This document shows, one piece after another, positions 6,287 through 14,266 of a stretch of DNA of 18,263 nt. Positions within the stretch are counted from its first letter, which is position 1. Each line of letters begins with the position of its first letter. The notes under the pieces were generated by a model. That model did not search any database. It saw only the letters and a program-made list of their open reading frames with translations, and had not been told where the DNA came from. The position numbers and the translations under genes were made by a program. Source of the DNA: Clostridiales bacterium (GTDB taxonomy: Bacteria; Bacillota; Clostridia; Oscillospirales; UBA644); assembly GCA_003343705.1 (NCBI GenBank), contig QAKR01000050.1, positions 1-18,263 of the forward strand, read 5' to 3'.

Positions 6287-7924
6287 ATGAAAAGAAAACT
6301 ACTCACTTTCTTAACCCCTGCGTTGCTCCTCATTGGAACCGCGTTCAATGCCTCCGCATATTCAGCCGGAGACAAGATTGAAGAATCCATGGGACTGACA
6401 GGTCTTCCGAGCAGTAGCAGCAGCAGCAAAGATGCCTACTTCGTGTTTAAAGTCAACGAGGATGGAAACTCATTGACTCTCACATCGGCACAGTTCCAAA
6501 CTTCGGGCGTCCTTCCACAACAATACAGAGGGAACATAAACATCACCATTCCTTCGACCGTCGAAGGGCTGCCGGTCACCGCAATAGGAAGCTCTGTTTT
6601 CGGTGGATGCTCCAATGTAAAAAGCATTAATATTCCGGAGTCGGTAAAAGAAATCGGCAACGATAGTTTCACCGGTTGTCGCGATCTGGTCACCCTCAAT
6701 CTTGGCGGCGTGGAAAAAATCGGCAAAGGATGCTTCTATTTTTCAGGTTCTGATTTTCAAAAAGCACTTACTAAAGTCGACCTTTCCAATGTAAAGGTTA
6801 TTGGAAGTAATAGCTTCGTAAATTTCCCCAATCCGGTTGATGTCACGCTTTCTCCTGATCTCGAAAGCCTTGGCACCGGAAGTTTTCAGGGATGTCCTAA
6901 CGTAGAACTCGAATTCCCCGAAAATTCAAAATATGCTGTAATCGACAAGATCGTATACGAATGTGACGGTACCGGAGCCGACAAAAAGCCACAGAGGCTA
7001 TTAATGCTTCAGCCTAATTTCGACGATGCGATTGTGAATGTTCCGACGACTGTCACCTCTATCGCCTCCCGGGCATTCGAAGGCAATAGCACAATTCAGA
7101 GTATCGATCTCGGCAACGTTCAGACTGTCGGGAATTACGCTTTCATGAATTGCACAAAACTCGTTACAGTAAAAGGTTCCGAAAACATCATAAATCTCGG
7201 GAGCAGTGCTTTCAGCGACTGCACATCACTGAACGCATTCACAATCGGTGCACAATGCACCGCTGATGCTTCCGGTATACAATCAGCGCTTAATGGATGC
7301 ACCGGTCTCAAGTCTTTCGAAGTTGAAGCTGGAAATCCCAATTTAAAAGCTGAAGATGGGGTGATGTTCGACAAGAGCGGCACCACTCTTATTGCCTATA
7401 TGTGCGACAACAAAACCACCTACAGCGTTCCTCAAGGAGTCACCACTATAGCAGACAAAGCTTTCAACAATGTCGGCTCAACTCTGACACAACTCACCAT
7501 CGGGAACGACGTAACCACTATAGGTTCTGATTTATTCCTTAGGAATGCGGCCAGCTCCCTGGAACATCTCACTCTCGGCGCCAATGTAAAGTCCATCGGA
7601 AATACGGCATTCAATAACTGCGACCATATCAGCATAGTGGAAAGTCTGGCGGTTGTACCCCCGACCATTCCCAGTCAATGGGTTTTCAGCCACTATACAT
7701 GCTATAATGCCGAACTTCGTGTACCCGAAGAAGCAAAGACTGCCTACAAGACCGCCAATGGTTGGGAAGAAGCATTCGGCGATCGTGTAGTAACCGGAGT
7801 GGAGAATGTGTATATAGAGACCACTGACAATGGTGCATACTACAATCTGCAAGGTATACGAGTTGGTGAACCTCGTGCCGGCCAGATATATATACACAAC
7901 AACAAAAAACAGATTTACCGCTAA
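6287..7924 (+). CDS. Secreted BspA-type leucine-rich-repeat protein
   Basis: A 545-residue surface or secreted protein. The N-terminus (MKRKLLTFLTPALLLIG...NASA) is a classic signal peptide with predicted cleavage after Ala24; this selects the ATG at 6287 over an in-frame GTG at 6239. From about residue 70 to 490 it consists of LRR_5 (TpLRR/BspA) repeats of the type SVFGGCSNVKSINIPESVKEIG and AFNNCDHISIV. The last 42 residues (GVENVYIETTDNGAYYNLQG onward, then GQIYIHNNKKQIYR) form the short C-terminal domain common to exported Bacteroidales proteins. BspA-like proteins bind host matrix proteins and other bacteria in oral species; the ligand here is unknown. The gene is monocistronic, with its own promoter region and terminator. 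Confidence 0.9.
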   Translation: MKRKLLTFLTPALLLIGTAFNASAYSAGDKIEESMGLTGLPSSSSSSKDAYFVFKVNEDGNSLTLTSAQFQTSGVLPQQYRGNINITIPSTVEGLPVTAIGSSVFGGCSNVKSINIPESVKEIGNDSFTGCRDLVTLNLGGVEKIGKGCFYFSGSDFQKALTKVDLSNVKVIGSNSFVNFPNPVDVTLSPDLESLGTGSFQGCPNVELEFPENSKYAVIDKIVYECDGTGADKKPQRLLMLQPNFDDAIVNVPTTVTSIASRAFEGNSTIQSIDLGNVQTVGNYAFMNCTKLVTVKGSENIINLGSSAFSDCTSLNAFTIGAQCTADASGIQSALNGCTGLKSFEVEAGNPNLKAEDGVMFDKSGTTLIAYMCDNKTTYSVPQGVTTIADKAFNNVGSTLTQLTIGNDVTTIGSDLFLRNAASSLEHLTLGANVKSIGNTAFNNCDHISIVESLAVVPPTIPSQWVFSHYTCYNAELRVPEEAKTAYKTANGWEEAFGDRVVTGVENVYIETTDNGAYYNLQGIRVGEPRAGQIYIHNNKKQIYR

Positions 7925-7961
7925 CCATCCGCAAGATTCACATTAAGGACACTATAAAATC

Positions 7962-7997
7962 AAACGGAGCGCCAACAAATGTCAGCGCTCCGTTTTG
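7962..7997 (+). terminator. Terminator after the leucine-rich-repeat gene
   Basis: AAACGGAGCGC (7962-7972) pairs perfectly with GCGCTCCGTTT (7985-7995) across a 12-nt loop, and TTTTG follows. Confidence 0.85.
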
Positions 7998-8034
7998 TCG
8001 TACCGGAAAACAAGGTAGAGTCTGACTTTTTTCG

Positions 8035-8042
8035 TAAATTTG
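8035..8042 (+). promoter_or_regulatory. -7 box of the decayed toxin operon
   Basis: TAAATTTG fits TAnnTTTG, 27 nt before the ATG at 8070. No TTTG is seen at the -33 distance, so this is a half-match. Confidence 0.45.
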
Positions 8043-8069
8043 GCGTTGAATAAGAAAGTATTATATATT

Positions 8070-8286
8070 ATGTCGGAAGAGCAGATGAACAGTTATCGGC
8101 TTACGTCAATGGAGGAGCCGGGCGACGAACGCATGGCTCAGATTATGCGTGAGGTTGCCGAGGATGCCCGCGAAAGCACCCGCCGGGCGGGCCGAGCGTG
8201 TGGCTGCCGGGATTGAGGCTGCAGCACAGGCCGCACAAGAAAAATGGGGCGAAGCCATAAACAAAATAAAAAATGGCAGCAAGTAA
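8070..8286 (+). pseudogene. Frameshifted small partner protein of zeta-toxin-like kinase
   Basis: The frame starting at 8070 reads MSEEQMNSYRLTSMEEPGDE...AEDARESTRRA, then runs into a stop at 8214. Removing one base in the run GGGCGGG (8185-8191) joins it to the frame that continues AERVAAGIEAAAQAAQEKWG...NGSK to a TAA at 8284, giving a coherent acidic-then-Ala-rich helical protein of about 71 residues. The repaired gene overlaps the kinase ATG (8273) by 14 bp, the usual arrangement of a two-gene operon. Small proteins of this kind precede zeta-toxin-like kinases in Bacteroidales, possibly as antitoxins. The frameshift is seen; the antitoxin role is inferred. Confidence 0.6.
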
Positions 8287-8650
8287 TCTACATCGCCCTG
8301 TTCTGATTGTGATTGCCGGACCAAATGGGTCGGGCAAAACTTCCGTGACCTCAAAGATACTGCATCACGAATGGCTTGAGGATTCAGAGTATATCAATCC
8401 CGATAATGTTGCTCGCGATGTGTTCGGCGACTGGAATAACCAGGATTCTGTCCTCAAGGCTGCCAACTATTGCAATGAATGGAGGGAAAGATGTCTTGCA
8501 GAACGTAAGAGCCATATCTTTGAGACTGTGATGTCGGCTATAGATAAAGTCGATTAAGCGCGTCTTTTGTTCCGACTGAGCGACGGCGAACTTGCCAGAC
8601 GCTATGTTGAGGAACTTCCCAACTGGGCTTCTACCATCCTTCCGAAATAA
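8273..8650 (+). pseudogene. Zeta-toxin-like P-loop kinase, internally deleted
   Basis: The first 94 residues carry a P-loop, LIVIAGPNGSGKTS (Walker A), then EYINPDNVARDVFG and a piece ending FETVMSAIDKVD, as in zeta-toxin/UDP-GlcNAc-kinase-like proteins. A TAA follows at 8555. Immediately after it, still in the same frame, is a C-terminus of the kind expected for the family: LLFRLSDGELARRY and VEELPNWASTILPK up to TAA at 8648. The central part, normally on the order of 90 residues with the rest of the catalytic fold, is missing. This is best read as one gene that lost its middle and gained a stop at the junction. It should be inactive. The degraded partner gene directly upstream fits a dying toxin-antitoxin operon. 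Confidence 0.75.
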
Positions 8651-8795
8651 GCAACGACAAAGTAACCGATGTCATTCTTACGAGCTTGTCATCGGCGAAG
8701 CCGCTTTGCTCCTATAATAATTTTCAATCGCAAAGAAATCTCCATATTTGTACCATACGGCATCAATATATTGATAATCAAATATGGTTAGAGTT

Positions 8796-8841
8796 AAGGA
8801 AGTAAAATAATCCATCAATTCAGAACCATCTAAATCAATAT
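8796..8841 (+). repeat. dnaK-tail repeat, copy 3
   Basis: 46 nt with about 6 mismatches to the dnaK end: AAG GAA GTA AAA TAA (KEVK, stop at 8808-8810), then the conserved leader CAATTCAGAACCATCTAAAT. It is followed at the same 34-nt distance from the stop by a hairpin of unrelated sequence. Upstream similarity to copy 2 continues weakly for about 55 nt at identical spacing (shared CATATTTG at 5970 and 8743). Confidence 0.8.
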
Positions 8842-8880
8842 AAAGGCGCTGTGTCAAAATGCTTGACACAGCGCCTTTTC
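8842..8880 (+). terminator. Strong terminator hairpin attached to repeat copy 3
   Basis: AAAGGCGCTGTGTCAA (8842-8857) pairs perfectly with TTGACACAGCGCCTTT (8863-8878) over a 5-nt loop, followed by T. The 16-bp stem has the form of the dnaK terminator but no sequence similarity to it. Confidence 0.88.
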
Positions 8881-9092
8881 TATCCGGATGGGAGGGTGCT
8901 GTCAGAATGGTTCAGATGGCAGGAGCTTGGAGGTGAGGCTGATGGGAGCAATCTAGAGATTGTGACCAAGGCCGAACCCTTCAAGCAACGACCCAGATGC
9001 GCCATTATGACACGCCCTCTTCACACACCCTCATTCTGTTTACCACAACGAAAAAATATGGCCGGAGGCACCATAAAATCAAAAATAAACCG

Positions 9093-9100
9093 TAACTTTG
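9093..9100 (+). promoter_or_regulatory. Possible -7 box of the polysaccharide operon
   Basis: TAACTTTG fits TAnnTTTG and would give a leader of about 140 nt before the dehydrogenase ATG at 9246. No clear -33 TTTG is present. Confidence 0.4.
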
Positions 9101-9245
9101 CTGCCGGATTACTATCTATCACCAAGAGATTATAGTCAGAATCTCTAATGACTATCGTACCGACTTCCTATCCCCCCAACCACGTCAGTGCCCACCGGTG
9201 TTGACGACGCCGTAGGCATACCATCTCACTACACGAAACACTAAT

Positions 9246-10523
9246 ATGAAGAACGATATAAGGATTTGCGTAATCGGTCTTGGTTATGTGGGTCTGCCTT
9301 TGGCAAGACTATTTTCGACCAAATATCCGACTATCGGGTTCGACATGAATCAGAAGCGAGTGGATGCACTCAATACCGGCCATGATGCAACGCTCGAAGT
9401 GAGTAACGAACTGCTTCAAGAAGCAATCAAAGTGCATGGATTCCGATGCACGACGAACATCGACGAAATAAGCAGTTGCAATTTCTATGTTGTGGCTGTT
9501 CCCACGCCAGTCGATGACAACAACCGTCCGAATCTAAAACCTCTTTTGGGAGCAAGTGAAACAGTGGGAAAGGTTATCTCAAAGGGGGACATTGTGGTTT
9601 ACGAATCAACGGTCTATCCAGGAGTCACAGAGGATGAATGCATCCCCCAGGTGGAAAAAGTCAGCGGGCTTAAGCTTAACAAAGATTTCTTTGCAGGATA
9701 TTCGCCCGAGCGAATTAATCCCGGAGACAAACAACACACCGTTGAAAAAATAAAGAAAGTAACGTCGGGGTCTACTCCCGAAGTGGCAGACATTGTAGAT
9801 GAAGTCTACAATTCAGTACTCGTGAATGGCACACATAAAGCGCCGTCTATAAAAGTTGCTGAGGCGTCTAAAATCATTGAGAACTCCCAGCGCGACGTTA
9901 ATATCGCGTTTATGAATGAGTTGGCAAAGATATTCAATGCAATGGGTATTGACACTCACGACGTAATTGAGGCAGCTTCCTCTAAGTGGAACTTCATAAA
10001 GCTTTCTCCGGGACTCGTCGGCGGCCATTGCATCTCAGTTGATCCATACTATCTCATCGAAAAGGCGCAAATATATGGTGTACTTCCACGAATAATGTTT
10101 TCTGCGCGTCGACTCAATGACGGCATGGGTGCATATGTAGCAAATCAAACCATTAAAGCCATGAATCTTAATGGCGTGAAGGTCAAGGATGCCAAAATTT
10201 TAATACTCGGCATTACTTTCAAAGAAAACTGCCCTGACATTCGAAATACAAAGGTTGTAGATATTTACCATACCCTCTCTGAATACACCACTAATATCAC
10301 TATTTATGATCCGTGGGCAAATCCTGAAGCTGTTAAACACGAATACGGAATGGACATCAAAACTGATATAGACGTTCTTGAAAAATACGACGCCATCATA
10401 CATGCCGTTGCCCACAATCAATTTTCGAATCTTGATATAGAGGCACTCAAAACATCATCAAATTCTGTAATTTACGATGTAAAAGGCTCACTGCCTCGCC
10501 ACATCATAGATAGTCGACTATAA
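9246..10523 (+). CDS. UDP-N-acetylhexosamine 6-dehydrogenase (TviB/WbpA/WbpO type)
   Basis: A cytoplasmic NAD-dependent enzyme of 425 residues that oxidises C6 of a UDP-HexNAc twice to give the uronic acid. The NAD-binding motif is GLGYVGLP near the N-terminus. VPTPVDDNNRPNLKPL, YESTVYPGVTEDEC and GYSPERINPGDKQH follow, then the catalytic signature GGHCISVDPYYL with the nucleophile at Cys262, and FKENCPDIRNTKVVD in the C-terminal domain. These motifs match the TviB/VipA branch acting on UDP-GlcNAc or UDP-GalNAc better than UDP-glucose dehydrogenases. No C4-epimerase partner is in the window, so the exact hexosamine is undecided. It is the first gene of the locus, 53 nt before the flippase. 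Its composition is intermediate between dnaK and the AT-rich genes that follow. Confidence 0.9.
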   Translation: MKNDIRICVIGLGYVGLPLARLFSTKYPTIGFDMNQKRVDALNTGHDATLEVSNELLQEAIKVHGFRCTTNIDEISSCNFYVVAVPTPVDDNNRPNLKPLLGASETVGKVISKGDIVVYESTVYPGVTEDECIPQVEKVSGLKLNKDFFAGYSPERINPGDKQHTVEKIKKVTSGSTPEVADIVDEVYNSVLVNGTHKAPSIKVAEASKIIENSQRDVNIAFMNELAKIFNAMGIDTHDVIEAASSKWNFIKLSPGLVGGHCISVDPYYLIEKAQIYGVLPRIMFSARRLNDGMGAYVANQTIKAMNLNGVKVKDAKILILGITFKENCPDIRNTKVVDIYHTLSEYTTNITIYDPWANPEAVKHEYGMDIKTDIDVLEKYDAIIHAVAHNQFSNLDIEALKTSSNSVIYDVKGSLPRHIIDSRL

Positions 10524-10576
10524 CAAGCCTTGAATAACTACGAGAACGACCATTTTCCGTCAAAACACATCAACAG

Positions 10577-12028
10577 ATGAGTGAATCCTTACGGAAAGAC
10601 ACAATCCATGGTGTGCTTTGGCGAATTATCGAGACCGCAGGATCTCAGGTCATTCAGTTAATTATTAGCATTGTATTGGCACGACTTATATTGCCCGAGC
10701 AGTTTGCAGCTATTGCAATGCTAACTATTTTTACGGCTATTGCAACAGCATTTATTAATTCTGGATTTTCAAATGCTTTAATCCGAAAAGTCGATCGCAC
10801 TCAAACAGATTGTAGTACAGTATTTTTCTTTAACATCATAGTTTCGATAATAGCATACTTAATTCTTTTTCTTTTAGCCCCCTACATAGCTGCTTTTTAC
10901 AATCTTCAAGAACTTAAACTAATACTTCGAGTTTCTTCGATCACATTAATAATTGGAGCTTTATCCGGAGTACATCGAACATTATTTACAGCACGGATGG
11001 ACTTCAAGTCGTTAGCAAAATTCAATGTATTTGCTTTGATTATTTCAGGCATTATCGGAATATTCATGGCATATCATGATTTTCAAGTATGGGCTCTTGT
11101 ATTCCAATCTATTATTTTTACAATAATCGTTACGATTTGCCTGTGGATTAAATCTCCATGGCGTCCAAGTTATGAATTCTCTTGGACATCCTTTCGCGAA
11201 TTTTTTAATTTTGGATCCAAACTCCTTGCTTCAGGACTACTTGATACCATTTATGTCAATATGCAGTCTGTTGCAATAGGAAAAATCTTCCCCCCTTCTG
11301 ATTTAGCCTTCTTTAATCGTGCCGAGTCTTTGAAAAACATCTCTTCTTCAACCCCCACTTCTGTTCTTCAATCAGTTACATTTCCGGCTTTATGTAGACT
11401 TCAGGGGAATGATGAAGCATTGAGATTCGAATATAGGAGAATGATTCAGGTAAGCGGATTTGTAATTTTCCCAATATGTTTGTTAATCGGCGCAGTTGCT
11501 TTTCCGTTAATAAACATTTTATACTCGTCTATATGGATCGCATCCGCAGATTTATTGCAGATTCTCGTATTTGCAGGCATGTGGTATCCTATTCATGCCA
11601 TTAATTTAAATTTGTTACAAGTAAGAGGCCGAAGCGATTTATTCTTCAAACTGGAAATTATAAAAAAAACTATAGGAGTAGCAGCGCTATGCCTGACTGT
11701 GCCAATCGGCCTGGAGGCCATGTGCTATGGCGGTATTGCAGTTTCAATTATCTGTCTAATCATAAATACACATTACACCGGCAAGATTCTTGGTCTTGGC
11801 TTTGCCGAACAGATGCGAGACATCTGGCCATCCCTGATACTTTCTTTAGCAATGTTTGCATGCAGCAATGCATTGGCAAAAGCAATGGGTAATGGCTTGC
11901 TAAGTTTGACGGTTGCTGTTGGCGCTGGTATCGCATTATACGCCGGTGGGGCCTATCTCTTTAAGTTTAAGGAAATCGCGTTATTAAAAAGCATTCGGAA
12001 TCCGAAGAACAATAACTCATGTATCTGA
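10577..12028 (+). CDS. Wzx-type polysaccharide flippase (MOP/PST family)
   Basis: A 483-residue integral membrane protein with hydrophobic segments along its whole length, expected to carry 12 to 14 transmembrane helices. The N-terminus (RKDTIHGVLWRIIETAGSQ, then ISIVLARLILPEQF) is typical of the lipopolysaccharide biosynthesis flippases of COG2244, which move undecaprenyl-linked repeat units across the inner membrane. A short basic tail (RNPKNNNSC) ends it. The next gene's natural ATG is 7 nt after the stop (12035). It is AT-rich compared with the genes at the end of the locus, as is usual for a variable flippase. Family placement is firm; the glycan carried is unknown. Confidence 0.9.
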   Translation: MSESLRKDTIHGVLWRIIETAGSQVIQLIISIVLARLILPEQFAAIAMLTIFTAIATAFINSGFSNALIRKVDRTQTDCSTVFFFNIIVSIIAYLILFLLAPYIAAFYNLQELKLILRVSSITLIIGALSGVHRTLFTARMDFKSLAKFNVFALIISGIIGIFMAYHDFQVWALVFQSIIFTIIVTICLWIKSPWRPSYEFSWTSFREFFNFGSKLLASGLLDTIYVNMQSVAIGKIFPPSDLAFFNRAESLKNISSSTPTSVLQSVTFPALCRLQGNDEALRFEYRRMIQVSGFVIFPICLLIGAVAFPLINILYSSIWIASADLLQILVFAGMWYPIHAINLNLLQVRGRSDLFFKLEIIKKTIGVAALCLTVPIGLEAMCYGGIAVSIICLIINTHYTGKILGLGFAEQMRDIWPSLILSLAMFACSNALAKAMGNGLLSLTVAVGAGIALYAGGAYLFKFKEIALLKSIRNPKNNNSCI

Positions 12029-12046
12029 CTAATAATGAATATATTA

Positions 12047-12064
12047 CCCCCCCCCCAAAAAAAA
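12047..12064. repeat. C10-A8 slippage tract at the start of the acyltransferase gene
   Basis: Ten C (12047-12056) followed by eight A (12057-12064), 12 nt into the reading frame that opens at ATG 12035. With ten C that frame stops at 12089-12091 after 18 codons. With nine, or twelve, C it continues straight into the acyltransferase. A long homopolymer just inside a gene is the classic form of a slipped-strand phase switch. Confidence 0.85.
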
Positions 12065-12092
12065 CACAAAATCGAGGGAATCAAATCTTGAA

Positions 12093-13166
12093 TTGCTAAG
12101 GGTCTTAGCGATGTTGTCAATAATTGCGCATCACTACGTGGTAAATTCAGGTATTGCAGACTCTTTCGTTTATGATCAAAATATAACCTCGCAACAGTTA
12201 TTCCTTGAAATATGGGGTATGTGGGGAAAGACCGGCATTAATGCCTTTATCCTGATATCAGGATATTTTTTGTGCAAAATGCAATTAACCCTCAGGCGCT
12301 ATGTCAAACTGCTAATTCAGATCTTTTTTTATGGTGTTGCAATAATGTTGTTTTTCACAGCTTTTGATTATCAACAATTAACGCTAAAAATATTATTTAA
12401 TAAGACTTTTTGTCTTTTTCGCTACGTAAACCGAGACTTCGTTGCAAGTTTTATGGCATTTTATGCCTTTGTGCCAGTATACAATATAATTATCAAAAAT
12501 ACCAGTAGTCAAAACTTACTTTATCTTGTACTCGGATTATTGTTCTACAGTAGTATCTGCTCAACATTTTTTTTAGCACCTACGATGTTCGAGCCTCTCT
12601 GGTATGCCACTTTATATTTGGTTGCAGCTCATATTCGACTCTATCCGAATCAATGGACAGAAAATTGGAAGATTTCATCAATTGTATTGACCGCTTCTGT
12701 TTTGTCGGCTATACTGTCATGCCTCTTAATGATTCACATGGCAGTAAAAACAGGCGAGACACTATTTTCCTCATTCAGATGGCATATGGTAGCCGATTCT
12801 AATCGATTTTTGGCTTTTATGATCGGCTTATCATCCTTTATTACAGCAAAGAACATTAAAATAGGGCACAGCAAAATCATTAACGGGCTTGCATCCGGAT
12901 GTTTTGGCGTTTTATTAATACATGCATCGAGCGATACCATGCGACAGTGGCTTTGGCAAGACGTATGCAAGGTGCCCACGATGATTGACGCAGATATGCC
13001 TATATTAATCGCCCATGCCGCCGCTATTCCTATAATAATTTTCCTAATATGTTCTTTTATTGATCATTTCTATAAAAGATTCATCGAACCTTTGATTATG
13101 AATATAATATTTCATGAACAAAAGAATGAATTAACCGGAGATTATAAAAATCAAACAGTACAATGA
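12093..13166 (+). CDS. Acyltransferase-3 family membrane protein (out of frame with its ATG)
   Basis: A membrane O-acyltransferase of the OatA/NodX type (acyltransferase_3), which would decorate the polysaccharide with acetyl or a similar group. The open part gives 357 residues with about ten hydrophobic segments. It begins ELLRVLAMLSIIAHHYVVNSG, whose His pair in the first helix is the conserved site of the family. The frame has no ATG before 12111 (codon 7 of this coordinate range); 12093 is a TTG. The family's usual start lies upstream: from ATG 12035 the frame would read MNILPPPKKNTKSRESNLEL into the helix if the C10 tract had one base fewer. As sequenced, the gene is therefore probably OFF, or it makes a short form lacking its N-terminus. 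The stop overlaps the aminotransferase start (ATGA, 13163-13166). Confidence 0.82.
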   Translation: MLRVLAMLSIIAHHYVVNSGIADSFVYDQNITSQQLFLEIWGMWGKTGINAFILISGYFLCKMQLTLRRYVKLLIQIFFYGVAIMLFFTAFDYQQLTLKILFNKTFCLFRYVNRDFVASFMAFYAFVPVYNIIIKNTSSQNLLYLVLGLLFYSSICSTFFLAPTMFEPLWYATLYLVAAHIRLYPNQWTENWKISSIVLTASVLSAILSCLLMIHMAVKTGETLFSSFRWHMVADSNRFLAFMIGLSSFITAKNIKIGHSKIINGLASGCFGVLLIHASSDTMRQWLWQDVCKVPTMIDADMPILIAHAAAIPIIIFLICSFIDHFYKRFIEPLIMNIIFHEQKNELTGDYKNQTVQ

Positions 13167-14266
13167 AGCAAATTACAGTTACATCCCCACTTCTGCCATC
13201 CCTCGATGATTTCAATGAGTTGTTAAAAGAAATTTGGAATAGCAAGTGGATTACAAACAACGGTCATTTTCACCAACAACTCGAAAAGGAACTCGCTCGA
13301 TACCTTAAGGTTCCATACATCAGCCTATTTACTAATGGCACTCTTCCTTTGATGACTGCTTTACAGGCTCTGAGAATTACAGGCGAAGTAATTACAACTC
13401 CATATAGTTTTGTGGCTACTACTCATTCTCTTTGGTGGAATGGCATCAAACCTGTATTTGTCGATGTTGATTTATCAAATTGCGGGTTAGACCCCACCAA
13501 GATTGAAGCGGCTATAACCCCCAAAACCACAGCAATAATGCCTGTACATTGCTATGGCAAACCATGCGACATGAAAGCCATACAGGAAATTGCCGACAAA
13601 TACGGTTTAAAGGTTATATATGATGCCGCTCATGCTTTTGGTGTTGAAGTTGACGGAGAATCCATTCTCAATGCAGGTGATATGTCAACACTTTCATTCC
13701 ACGCTACAAAAGTTTACAACACTATTGAAGGTGGGGCACTCGTCGTTCACGACGAAACAACAAAAAAACGGATTGATTTTCTTAAAAATTTTGGATTCGC
13801 TGATGAGACCACAGTTGTCGCTCCGGGAATTAACTCCAAAATGGATGAACTCCGTGCAGCATATGGCATTTTGAATTTGCGCAAGGTCGATGCGGCTATT
13901 GCTGCCAGAAATAAAGTTGCACAACGTTATCGAGAAGAGTTATGCGACATTCCAGGCGTAACATTTTTTGAAGACATTCCAAGTGTACGTCATAATTACT
14001 CGTATTTCCCTATATTCATAGATTCAGAGAAATTCGGGCAAACACGCGATTCATTATACTTCGAGATGAAAGAAAAGAACGTTCTTGGCAGACGGTATTT
14101 TTATCCTTTGATTTCAGAATTCTCAACTTATAAAGGTCTCCCATCAGCTAATCGCGATAATCTGCCAAACGCACATTATTTGGCTAATTCAGTAATCTGC
14201 CTTCCAATGCATCATGCACTTTCGGAAGAGGACATCCAAAGGGTCATCAGCTGTATAAAAAAATGA
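13163..14266 (+). CDS. DegT/DnrJ/EryC1 sugar aminotransferase
   Basis: A PLP-dependent cytoplasmic enzyme of 367 residues that transfers an amino group, usually from glutamate, to a keto-sugar nucleotide (typically a dTDP-4-keto- or 3-keto-6-deoxyhexose). PLP residues are visible: TNGT (57-60), YDAAHAFG with Asp154 and His157, and SFHATKVYNTIEGG with the Schiff-base Lys183. The Lys motif is of the VioA/FdtB/WecE kind. With the hexapeptide acyltransferase and the GT56 enzyme that follow, the likely product is a 4-amino-4,6-dideoxyhexose such as Fuc4N or Qui4N. The position of the amino group is not decided by the sequence. Genes for the dTDP-sugar precursor (rmlA, rmlB) are not in the window and must lie elsewhere. 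Both ends overlap neighbours by ATGA. Confidence 0.88.
   Translation: MKQITVTSPLLPSLDDFNELLKEIWNSKWITNNGHFHQQLEKELARYLKVPYISLFTNGTLPLMTALQALRITGEVITTPYSFVATTHSLWWNGIKPVFVDVDLSNCGLDPTKIEAAITPKTTAIMPVHCYGKPCDMKAIQEIADKYGLKVIYDAAHAFGVEVDGESILNAGDMSTLSFHATKVYNTIEGGALVVHDETTKKRIDFLKNFGFADETTVVAPGINSKMDELRAAYGILNLRKVDAAIAARNKVAQRYREELCDIPGVTFFEDIPSVRHNYSYFPIFIDSEKFGQTRDSLYFEMKEKNVLGRRYFYPLISEFSTYKGLPSANRDNLPNAHYLANSVICLPMHHALSEEDIQRVISCIKK

Larger units (their letters stand above)
8651..9245. other. Gene-free stretch between toxin remnant and polysaccharide locus
   Basis: It holds dnaK-tail copy 3 and its hairpin (8796-8880) and a -7 box at 9093-9100. A 94-codon ORF at 8851-9135 starts inside the terminator stem and resembles no protein, so I left it out. 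A minus-strand ORF (8678-8869) is discussed in the findings. Nothing else is recognisable. Confidence 0.6.

Noticed and set aside
8851..9135. 94-codon + strand ORF after the third repeat
   Set aside because: It begins inside the terminator stem, has no family resemblance and shows no consistent codon preference; it is most likely chance.
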